Assembly: GCF_014648435.1 (NCBI RefSeq)
Contig: NZ_BMRC01000003.1
Coordinates: 496,001 to 560,000, forward strand
From: Nonomuraea spiralis
GTDB lineage: Bacteria > Actinomycetota > Actinomycetes > Streptosporangiales > Streptosporangiaceae
Direction of reading: 5' to 3'
Length of the DNA: 64,000 bases
Numbering within the stretch: position 1 is the first letter of the stretch; each line of letters begins with the position of its first letter. The position numbers and the translations under genes are program-made. Below are positions 49,145 to 56,456 of this stretch, one piece after another. The notes below the pieces were generated by a model, which saw only the letters and a program-made list of their open reading frames with translations, had not been told where the DNA came from and did not search any database.

Positions 49145-50551
49145 ATGGCGACAGCCGTCGCGTCCGCGGCGCGTGAGACGTCGATGCGCAACCCCTGGCC
49201 CACCGTGGTCTCACTGGCGTTCGCGGCCTCCATCGCCGCCCTCCAGAACACCGCCGTGGTCCCGTTGCTTCCCGTGCTGCAGCGCGAGCTGCACGCCTCT
49301 CTCTCGGCCGTGAGCTGGACACTCACCATCAGCCTGCTGGTCGCCGCGGTCGCCACGCCGCTGCTGTCACGCTTCGGCGACATGTACGGCAGGCGCCCGA
49401 TGATCCTCGGCGCGCTGGCCCTGCTGGTGGCGGGCTCGGTCATGGCGGCGCTGGCCACGTCGCTGACCTGGTTGATCGTCGCCCGGATCCTCCAGGGAGC
49501 GGTGGCCGCGCTGGTCCCGCTGTCGATCGGCGTGGTCCGGGACATGCTGCCCAGACAGCAGCTCGCCACCGGCATCGGCGTGCTGAGCGCGACGATGGGC
49601 TTCGGCAGCGGCGGCGGCATGATCCTGGCCGGGCTGGCCGCCGGCGACTACCACCTGGTGTTCTGGATCACCGGCGGGATCTCCCTGGTGGCGGTCGTGA
49701 TCGTGGCCTTCCTGGTCCGCGACGTCGCGCCCGCGGGCAAGGGCCGTCCCGACTTCGCCGGGGCCGTACTGCTGACCGCCTGGCTCGTGGCGCTGCTGCT
49801 GGCGATCAGCGAGGGCGGGTCGTGGGGCTGGACGTCGCCCGGCGTGCTCGGCCTGTTCGCCGCGGCCGTCGTGCTGGCCGCGGTCTGGGTGCTGGTCGAA
49901 CGCAAGGTGGCCGAGCCGCTGGTGGCGATGTCGATGTTGCTGCACAGGGGCACGGTCGGCGCGACCGTCTCCTCGATGCTGCTCGGCTTCTCGTTCTTCA
50001 CGATGCTGACCGGCATGTCGCAGTTCGCCCAGGTCCCGGTGGCGACCGGCTACGGCTTCGGCGCCTCGACACTCCAGGTCGGGCTCTTCCTGCTGCCGAG
50101 CACCCTGTTCATGCTGGTCATCTCGCTGTTCGCGGGGCGGATCATGCGCCGGTTCGCGGCCTCGTACATGGTGGCCACGGGCGCGGCGGTGACCGGGCTG
50201 TCGGGGGCGTGGCTGGCCGTCGAGCACGGCACCCCGGCCACCCTGTACGTGGCCTCCTCCCTCATGGGCGTCGGCCTCGGCGTCGGCTACGCCGCGCTGG
50301 GCACGATGGCCGTCGAGCACGTCGAGCCGTCCAAGACCGCGCTGGCCGCGGGCGTCAACGCGCTGGTGCGGATCGTCGGCGGCAGCGTGGCGGGCGCGGC
50401 CATCGCCGCGATCCTGGCCGCGCGGCCCGGCGTCCTGGGGTTCCAGTGGGTGTTCGGCACCGCCGCGGTGGCCGGGCTGTTCGCGGCGGTGTTCGCGGCG
50501 GTCTACGGACGGCTGAACAGCAGGGTCGTCACAGCGCCTTCAGCCCACTGA
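49145..50551 (+). CDS. MFS drug exporter (DHA2 type)
   Basis: Encodes 468 residues from ATG with AAAGGAG upstream, 14 helices expected. Motif A is GDMYGRRPMIL; motif C-like glycine-rich helix 5 is present in ATMGFGSGGGMILAGLAA. It is typical of EmrB/QacA-type proton antiporters. It is paired divergently with a MarR regulator, so export of a toxic compound that also releases the repressor is likely. The end overlaps the convergent DUF742 gene by 23 bases. Confidence 0.9.
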   Translation: MATAVASAARETSMRNPWPTVVSLAFAASIAALQNTAVVPLLPVLQRELHASLSAVSWTLTISLLVAAVATPLLSRFGDMYGRRPMILGALALLVAGSVMAALATSLTWLIVARILQGAVAALVPLSIGVVRDMLPRQQLATGIGVLSATMGFGSGGGMILAGLAAGDYHLVFWITGGISLVAVVIVAFLVRDVAPAGKGRPDFAGAVLLTAWLVALLLAISEGGSWGWTSPGVLGLFAAAVVLAAVWVLVERKVAEPLVAMSMLLHRGTVGATVSSMLLGFSFFTMLTGMSQFAQVPVATGYGFGASTLQVGLFLLPSTLFMLVISLFAGRIMRRFAASYMVATGAAVTGLSGAWLAVEHGTPATLYVASSLMGVGLGVGYAALGTMAVEHVEPSKTALAAGVNALVRIVGGSVAGAAIAAILAARPGVLGFQWVFGTAAVAGLFAAVFAAVYGRLNSRVVTAPSAH

Positions 50552-50885
50552 TCACTTCCAGCAGCACCTTGGCGTCCGGCGCCGGCGGCGGCAGCTCGAC
50601 CTGTACGAGTTGCCGCGCGTGCAGGTCGCCGACGAGCACCCTGACCACGCCGATGGGCAGGTTCAGCTCGGCGGCCACGTCCACCAGCCGGGTGGGCCTG
50701 GTGCACTTCTGCATGATGATCAGATGCTCGGGCCCGAGCCCGACCGGCGGCGTCAGCCCACCGGCGGTGACGATGACCGCGATGAGGTCGATGGCCTCAC
50801 TCGCGGGCACCGTACGGCCCCTGGTCAGCAGATAGGCGGGGACGATCGGACCGGCGTCCTCGTCCAGCCATCGCTCGTCACTCAC
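50529..50885 (-). CDS. DUF742 protein (conservon component)
   Basis: Encodes 118 residues from GTG at 50885, overlapping the kinase gene by 8 bases. The C-terminal winged-helix-like part PTRLVDVAAELNLPIGVVRVLVGDLHARQLVQV is the DUF742 signature (CvnC type). In conservons, DUF742 acts with a sensor kinase, a Roadblock/LC7 protein and a small GTPase. Here it directly follows the kinase and the next gene is the convergent MFS exporter, so two usual members are missing. Confidence 0.87.
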   Translation of the reverse strand: MSDERWLDEDAGPIVPAYLLTRGRTVPASEAIDLIAVIVTAGGLTPPVGLGPEHLIIMQKCTRPTRLVDVAAELNLPIGVVRVLVGDLHARQLVQVELPPPAPDAKVLLEVISGLKAL

Positions 50886-52770
50886 TTGGCACCACCCGCA
50901 TCACAGGACGGGCGGGCTCCTTCACGTCGGCCTCCGGTTCCGGATCGGCCACGTGCTCAGCCGGGATCAACACGATCGCGGTGGTCCCTCCATATGGTGA
51001 ACCGCGTAGCGTCACGCGGATGTCATGCCTGGCGGCCAGGCGGGAGACGACGAAAAGCCCCAGCTTGTCGCTGTCGGCCAGGTCGAACTCGGGTGGGCTG
51101 GCCAGCCGCTCGTTGAGTTCGGCCAGCTCCTGGGGGCTCATCCCGAGCCCGCGGTCCTCGACCTCGAAGGCGAAGCCGCGGGCCGTCTCCTCGCCGCGCA
51201 CGATGACCTGCGTGTGCGGGGGCGAGTAGACGGTCGCGTTCTCGATGAGCTCGGCGACCAGGTGGATCATGTCGCCGACCACGGGCCCGGCCAGGCGCTG
51301 GCCGGACATCGGATCGACGGTGACCCGGCGGTAGTCCTCCACCTCGGCCGTCGCGCCGCGGGCCACGTCGAGCAGCGGCACCGGCTTGCTCCAGCCGCGG
51401 CCCGGGGTGGCGCCGGACAGGATGATCAGGCCCTCGGCGTGGCGGCGCATGCGGGTGGTCAGGTGGTCGAGGCGGAACAGGTCGTCCAGGGCCTCGGGGT
51501 CGGTCGCGCGGTGCTGCATGTCCTCCAGCTGGATGCGCTGGCGGTGCAGCAGCGCCTGCGAACGCCTGGCGAGGTTGCGGAAGACGTGCCCGACGCCCTC
51601 ACTGAGCTGCGCCTGGCCGATCGCGGCCTCGACGGCGGTCTGCTGGACGGTGGAGAACGCCTGGCCGACGTCGCCGATCTCGACCGTGCTGGTCGCCACC
51701 GACAACTCCGGCATCTCGACCGTCTCGCCCTTGCGCAGCTTGGCCACGACGTGCGGCAGCCGTTCCTGGGCCACCTCCAGCGCGGCGAGCCGGAGCGCGC
51801 CCAGCTCCTTCGACAGCCGGTTGCCCATCCGCAGCGAGAACACGATCGACACGATGACCAGCAGGAAACACGTACCGGCCAGGATGAACGCCCGCGACAG
51901 CACCTGGTCAGCCACGGGGTCGGCGCGCGAGTTGAGCAGCGTGCCGGCCCGCATGAGCGACTCCCCGAACGTCTGGGACATCGCCTCGGTCGTGGACAGC
52001 CAGCCGCGCGGCGGCGCGGCGCCGGCGATGATCCGGTCCTCCATCAGCCGCATGCGCTGGTAGGCGGGGGAGGTGACGAGCGAGACCTGCGTGTCGCGCA
52101 TGCTCGGGTCCAGCTCGCCGAGCCCCTGGTCGATCAGGAAGCGCCGGTTGCCCACGATCTGGGCGAACTGCCGGCGCTCGGCCGCCGTGACGGGCCCGAG
52201 CGCGATGGACTGCTCTCTGGTCAGCAGCTCCTTGGCGTAGCCCAGCTCGATGATCACGCGGGACTGCTCGTAGATCGGGAGGTCGTCGATCAGCGCGACG
52301 CGCCGGTGCAGGCCGTAGAGGGCGTCGATCACGGTGTTGTACGCCTCACCGGCGAGCAGACGGTCGGACAGGCCGTCGTCGATCTCACCCCGGATCGCGT
52401 CGAGCCTGTCGAGCTGCGTGTACACCGCGTCCACCTGCGTACGGATCTCTTCCGATCGGTCCTTGGAGTTGCTGGAGAGCTTTCTGAACGCGTCCCTGGC
52501 GGCGTCGGTGCGGATGCGCTGGTCTGCCACGTCCTTCTGGGAGGAGGCCCGGCGCAGCAGCTTGGCCGAGGTGAGACGCTCGTCCTGGAGCTCGCTGATC
52601 AACGTGTACGCCGGATGGCGGAGGTTCGTCCAGAGTGTCTTGTACTGACGCAGCTCCAGGCTCTCGCCGGCGGTGACGGCGGTGATGACCCCCCACAACA
52701 CGACCATGGAGGTCAGGGGCACGAGTAGTAGTCCGATGATCTTCATGCGGATCGTCCGGCTACGACCCAT
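50878..52770 (-). CDS. Conservon-type sensor histidine kinase (CvnA-like)
   Basis: Encodes 630 residues. A transmembrane helix at about 10-30 and another near 295-313 flank an extracytoplasmic nitrate/nitrite-sensor-like helical domain (NIT-type, GLGELDPSMRDTQVSLV). Then come a HAMP-like linker, a dimerisation region (GVGHVFRNLARRSQALLHRQRIQLEDMQH in blocks) and a HATPase domain with LVAELIENATVYSPP (N box) and DRGLGMSPQELAELN. The start overlaps nothing upstream. The partner gene is DUF742; no response regulator is adjacent. Confidence 0.9.
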   Translation of the reverse strand: MGRSRTIRMKIIGLLLVPLTSMVVLWGVITAVTAGESLELRQYKTLWTNLRHPAYTLISELQDERLTSAKLLRRASSQKDVADQRIRTDAARDAFRKLSSNSKDRSEEIRTQVDAVYTQLDRLDAIRGEIDDGLSDRLLAGEAYNTVIDALYGLHRRVALIDDLPIYEQSRVIIELGYAKELLTREQSIALGPVTAAERRQFAQIVGNRRFLIDQGLGELDPSMRDTQVSLVTSPAYQRMRLMEDRIIAGAAPPRGWLSTTEAMSQTFGESLMRAGTLLNSRADPVADQVLSRAFILAGTCFLLVIVSIVFSLRMGNRLSKELGALRLAALEVAQERLPHVVAKLRKGETVEMPELSVATSTVEIGDVGQAFSTVQQTAVEAAIGQAQLSEGVGHVFRNLARRSQALLHRQRIQLEDMQHRATDPEALDDLFRLDHLTTRMRRHAEGLIILSGATPGRGWSKPVPLLDVARGATAEVEDYRRVTVDPMSGQRLAGPVVGDMIHLVAELIENATVYSPPHTQVIVRGEETARGFAFEVEDRGLGMSPQELAELNERLASPPEFDLADSDKLGLFVVSRLAARHDIRVTLRGSPYGGTTAIVLIPAEHVADPEPEADVKEPARPVMRVVPSE

Positions 52771-52930
52771 GGCACCTCACTCCGGTCGGTCCCCTGCTGG
52801 CAACCCCGGACGGGACAAGCCCAGAGGATAGCAATTCGATCACCCAATTGCCCAATTTTTCGGGACTTTTGGACATCTGTCAGTGATCTTGCAGTAGGTT
52901 TCCCCCAAATCGGTTACAGAGGGAGATGCG

Positions 52931-54508
52931 TTGCGCCGTCGTCTCGTAGCGGCCGCCGCGCTGGTGCTCCTGTCGGCCTGTTCGGCATCCCCGCAGGACC
53001 CGGGCGCCCCCGAGCCCTCCCGTTCCCCGGCGGCCGAGTCGGCCTTCGTGTACGCGCAGAACCTCGACGTCATCTCCGACTGGGACCCCGCGAGCTCCTA
53101 CTCCAACGAGATCATCGCCTTCCAGAACGTCTACGAGACCCTCACCCACTGGAACCCGTTCACCAAGAAGTCGACCCCCCGCCTGGCCACGTCCTGGCGC
53201 TCGACCCCCGATGGCCGCACCTGGACGTTCACCCTGCGCGAGGGCGCGACGTTCCACACCGGCAGACCGGTGGACGCGGCGGCGGTCAAGGCGTCGATCG
53301 AGCGCACGATGAAGACCCGCGCGGGCGCGTCCTACATCTGGGACGCCGTCTCCTCCATCAGGGCCGAGGACCCGAGCACGGTCACGTTCGCGCTGAAGTA
53401 CGCCGTGCCGCTCGACCTGATCGCCTCCTCCGGGTACGCGGCCTACGTCTACGACACCCAGGCGGCGCCGGACCTGCGCTCCTGGCTCGGGAAGGGCAGG
53501 GACGCGGGGTCTGGGCCGTACACGGTGGCGGCCTGGAGTCCGGGGCAGGAGGAGGAGCTGACGCTCAAGGCGTACCCCCGATACTGGGGCGGCTGGGACA
53601 AGCCGCACTACAGCATCGTCAAGTACCGCGTCGTGCCCGACCCCGACCGGTCGTGGCGGATGCTGGCGCGCGGCGAGGTGAGCTTCGTGGACCGGCTCGA
53701 CCCCCGCCTGTTCGCCAGGGCCGCGGTCACGCCAGGGGTGCGTACCAGCGAGCGGGACTCGTACCAGACCGCGTTGATGTTGTTCAACACCGCGAGCGGC
53801 CCGATGAAGGACGTACGGGTGCGCCGCGCGGTGCAGAAGGCCGTCGACTACCGCGGCCTGCTCAGGGCGCTCAGGGGAGCGGGCACGCCGGCCAGCGGCG
53901 TCGTCCCCGAAGGGCTGCTCGGCCACGTCCCGGGCCGCCCGCCCCGGCAGGACCTGGCCGGCGCGGCGCGGCTGCTGACCCGCGCCGGGTACGGACCCGG
54001 CGGCCGGCCGCTGCGGCTGCGGCTGACCTACGCCCAGGGCGACAGCGACCAGCGGCTGCTGGCCACCAGCCTGGAGGCGGTGCTGAGGCCGCTGAACGTC
54101 ACGCTCGACGCCCGCGCCATGTCCTGGAACGCCCAATGGCAGCAGGGCAGGAAACGCGGCCAGGACATCTTCGTCATGTACTGGTGGCCCGACTACGCCG
54201 ACGGCTACTCATGGTTCGGCAACGTCTTCCGCAGCGGCAACCCGCCCGTGTTCAACCTGTCCTACCTGCGCGACAGGACGCTGGACGAACTGCTCGAAGG
54301 GCTGCCCGAGCTGAGCGTGACCGACAAGGAGGCGGCGCAGGCGGCGTACGAGCAGGCCACCGGACGGGTGCTCGACGTACGGGCCGCCGCGGCGCTGCCC
54401 TGGGTGGTGAAGTACCAGAGGGCCTACCTCGGCGGTGTCCAGGGCTACGACGACAACCCGGCCTACCCCGACGTGGTCTTCGCCTACGACCTGCGGCCCT
54501 CCGGCTGA
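52931..54508 (+). CDS. Oligopeptide/dipeptide ABC transporter substrate-binding lipoprotein (SBP_bac_5)
   Basis: Encodes 525 residues from TTG with AGAGGGAG upstream. A signal peptide ends in the lipobox LLSAC (Cys16). The family 5 pattern is present: NEIIAFQNVYETLTHWNP, the RLATSWRSTPDGRTWTFTLREGATFHTGRPV block and MYWWPDYADGYSWFGNVF near the end. No permease or ATPase gene is adjacent, so it is an orphan binding protein that must use a distant transporter or act as a sensor. The end overlaps the convergent 54484 gene by 25 bases. Confidence 0.87.
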   Translation: MRRRLVAAAALVLLSACSASPQDPGAPEPSRSPAAESAFVYAQNLDVISDWDPASSYSNEIIAFQNVYETLTHWNPFTKKSTPRLATSWRSTPDGRTWTFTLREGATFHTGRPVDAAAVKASIERTMKTRAGASYIWDAVSSIRAEDPSTVTFALKYAVPLDLIASSGYAAYVYDTQAAPDLRSWLGKGRDAGSGPYTVAAWSPGQEEELTLKAYPRYWGGWDKPHYSIVKYRVVPDPDRSWRMLARGEVSFVDRLDPRLFARAAVTPGVRTSERDSYQTALMLFNTASGPMKDVRVRRAVQKAVDYRGLLRALRGAGTPASGVVPEGLLGHVPGRPPRQDLAGAARLLTRAGYGPGGRPLRLRLTYAQGDSDQRLLATSLEAVLRPLNVTLDARAMSWNAQWQQGRKRGQDIFVMYWWPDYADGYSWFGNVFRSGNPPVFNLSYLRDRTLDELLEGLPELSVTDKEAAQAAYEQATGRVLDVRAAAALPWVVKYQRAYLGGVQGYDDNPAYPDVVFAYDLRPSG

Positions 54509-54666
54509 TCCGGATCGGCGGCGGACGCCTCGACGCGCTCCCGCAACCGGGTCCTGATCTCCTCCGGCGTGTACGCGCGGCGGCGGCGTTCGGCCCGCGC
54601 GATCACCACCCCGGTCGCCGCGACTCCCGCGATTCCCGCCAGACCGAGCATCTTCCACCAGCGCAT
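54484..54666 (-). CDS. Small membrane-anchored protein
   Basis: Encodes 60 residues. One N-terminal hydrophobic helix (MLGLAGIAGVAATGVVIA) is followed by an Arg-rich segment AERRRRAYTPEEIRTRLRERVEAS. It resembles short actinobacterial membrane peptides of unknown function. The ATG lies 7 bases from a TAGCCT -10 element shared with the divergent gene at 54684, so the mRNA is probably leaderless. Confidence 0.68.
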   Translation of the reverse strand: MRWWKMLGLAGIAGVAATGVVIARAERRRRAYTPEEIRTRLRERVEASAADPDQPEGRRS

Positions 54667-54683
54667 GTGCCTAGGCTAGCGAT
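54667..54683. promoter_or_regulatory. 17-base bidirectional promoter with overlapping -10 elements
   Basis: The gap between the divergent starts ATG (54666) and GTG (54684) is only 17 bases and contains CTAGGCTAG. Rightward this gives TAGGCT (54672-54677), leftward TAGCCT (54678-54673). Each is exactly 7 bases from its own start, so both transcripts should begin at the start codon. Confidence 0.6.
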
Positions 54684-55310
54684 GTGCTGACTCTCGACGA
54701 GGCCGTGAAGGTGACCCGCACCGGCGATCTGTGGATCTTCCGCGGCCGGTCCGTGCCCGACCGGGCCATCCAGACGATGACCAACAGCCCGGTCAACCAC
54801 GTGGGCATGGCGATCGTGATCGAGGACCTGCCGCCCATGATGTGGCACGCCGAGCTGGGCAAGTCGCTGCTCGACCTGTGGGCGGGCGCCCATCATCGCG
54901 GGGTCCAGCTCCACGACCTGCGCGACGCGGTCACCGTCTGGGCCGACCGCTACGGCCAGCGTCCCTGGCTGCGTCAGCTCGAACCCCAGGCCACGCCCGA
55001 GATGGAGGACGCCGCGCTGCGCACGGTCGCCCGCCTCGACGGCACCCCGTTCCCGTCCACGGCCCGGCTGGCCGCCCGCTGGGCCAGGGGCCGCATCCCG
55101 CGACGGGCCAGGGACGACCGCACGCTGGAGAGCGCGTACTGCGCGGAGGTCGTGGCCGTCACCTACGAGGAGATGGGCCTGCTGCCCGGCGGGCGCCGTC
55201 CCAACTGGTACGACCCGGGCAGGTTCTGGAGCGGCGACGACCTGGAGCTGCTGACCGGCCACCGGCTCGGCCGGGAGATCACCGTGGGAGTGGCGCGTAC
55301 GCGGGCCTGA
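54684..55310 (+). CDS. YiiX/NlpC-P60-like permuted papain-fold amidase
   Basis: Encodes 208 residues from GTG. The N-terminal part GDLWIFRGRSVPDRAIQTMTNSPVNHVGMAI places a conserved His (in NHVGMAI) early, and SAYCAEVVAVTYEEMGLL places the catalytic Cys late, the reversed order typical of circularly permuted NlpC/P60 proteins such as YiiX/YebB. No signal peptide is present. The reaction is likely hydrolysis of an amide or ester bond in a lipid or peptide; substrate unknown. The end overlaps the convergent MFS gene by 32 bases. Confidence 0.75.
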   Translation: MLTLDEAVKVTRTGDLWIFRGRSVPDRAIQTMTNSPVNHVGMAIVIEDLPPMMWHAELGKSLLDLWAGAHHRGVQLHDLRDAVTVWADRYGQRPWLRQLEPQATPEMEDAALRTVARLDGTPFPSTARLAARWARGRIPRRARDDRTLESAYCAEVVAVTYEEMGLLPGGRRPNWYDPGRFWSGDDLELLTGHRLGREITVGVARTRA

Positions 55311-56388
55311 CCCTAGCCAGCGGGATCGTCACCGCGACGAGCCCGGCCACCAGCGCGAACCCCAGCCGGTAGCCGGTGTGCCCGAGCACCAGCCCCAAGC
55401 CCGTCGCGCCCACGCCCATGCCCGCGTCGTAGGCCAGGTTCCACAGGGCGCTGACCCGGGCCGCGCCGCCGCGCTCCAGCATCAGGGCCAGCGTCGCGTT
55501 CTGCAGCACGCCGAACCCCGCCCCGAACAGCGCCATCCCGGCCACTACCGGCACGGGCGCGTCCGTCCACGCCTGAAGCGCGGTGCCGGCGGCGGTGGCG
55601 AGCAGCCCCGGCACGAGCAGCCTGGCCGAGCCGTGGCGGTCGCCGAACCGGCCCGCCCACCAGCGGGCCACGGGCGTGGCCAGCGACTGGGCGAGCAGGG
55701 CCGCCGAGGCCAGGCCGGGCGAGCCCGCCAGCGGCAGGAACGTCACCAGGACGCCAAAGGAGACCGTGACCGAGCCGAAGATCAGCATCGGCGCGACCGG
55801 CACGCGCTCCCGCCCTCCCGCGGCGGTGGCACCGGGCCGGGCGGCGGGCAGGCCGGTCACGGCGACGAGCCCGGCCAGGGGCAGCAGCCCGGCGACCACG
55901 AAGACGGGCGCGAACCCCAGCACGTCGGCCGCCCACAACCCCAGCGGCAACCCGAGGACCGAGGGCACGCCGACGGCCAGGCCGTACAGGCCCAGCCCTT
56001 CGCCGCGGCGCTCGGCGGGCACCAGCTCGGCGGTCAGCGCGGTGCCGGTCACCACGAGCACGCCGAGGCCGGCCCCGCGCAGCAGGGACACGGCCAGCAC
56101 CACGGACAGTTCCGCCGACAGCGGCAGCAGCAGGGCGGGCAGGCCGAGCAGGATCAGGCCGAGCGCCATCGCGGCGCGGTAGCCGTGCCTCGACAACAAC
56201 CAGGGGACGGCCAGTTCGGCGAGGACCGTGGACGACATCATCGCGCCGGTGGCAAGGCCCGCGCCGGACGCTCCGGCGCCGCCCGTGGCCGTGTACAGAG
56301 GGACGGCGGAGAACAGCAGGAAGAAGCCCAGCATCCCGGTCACCGAGGCGGCCATCATCAGGGCCAGCGATCGCGTCATCATGCCCAT
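55279..56388 (-). CDS. MFS transporter, about 12 helices
   Basis: Encodes 369 residues. Transmembrane segments are regular; loop motif GRFGDRHGSARL near residue 240 is a motif-A-like repeat, and the first half has LRGAGLGVLVVTGTALTAELVPAERRGEGLGLYGL (in blocks) typical of sugar/drug efflux MFS proteins such as AraJ/YfcJ types. ATG at 56388 is used, with 56382 and 56379 as alternatives. No regulator is coupled, although the divergent LuxR gene starts 69 bases away. Confidence 0.85.
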   Translation of the reverse strand: MGMMTRSLALMMAASVTGMLGFFLLFSAVPLYTATGGAGASGAGLATGAMMSSTVLAELAVPWLLSRHGYRAAMALGLILLGLPALLLPLSAELSVVLAVSLLRGAGLGVLVVTGTALTAELVPAERRGEGLGLYGLAVGVPSVLGLPLGLWAADVLGFAPVFVVAGLLPLAGLVAVTGLPAARPGATAAGGRERVPVAPMLIFGSVTVSFGVLVTFLPLAGSPGLASAALLAQSLATPVARWWAGRFGDRHGSARLLVPGLLATAAGTALQAWTDAPVPVVAGMALFGAGFGVLQNATLALMLERGGAARVSALWNLAYDAGMGVGATGLGLVLGHTGYRLGFALVAGLVAVTIPLARVRPAYAPLPR

Positions 56389-56456
56389 GACGGTGACAAA
56401 TCCTGCCCTGGGTGGGATCGGGCATGATGCGTAGCCGCCTCTTCATAATGTGAGGT

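Noticed and set aside
51025..52728. A 567-residue plus-strand open frame opposite the sensor kinase.
   Set aside because: Shadow of the conservon kinase, with Val/Gly/His-rich non-protein composition.
50529..52770. Complete conservon.
   Set aside because: The Roadblock/LC7 and GTPase genes are missing on both sides within the window.
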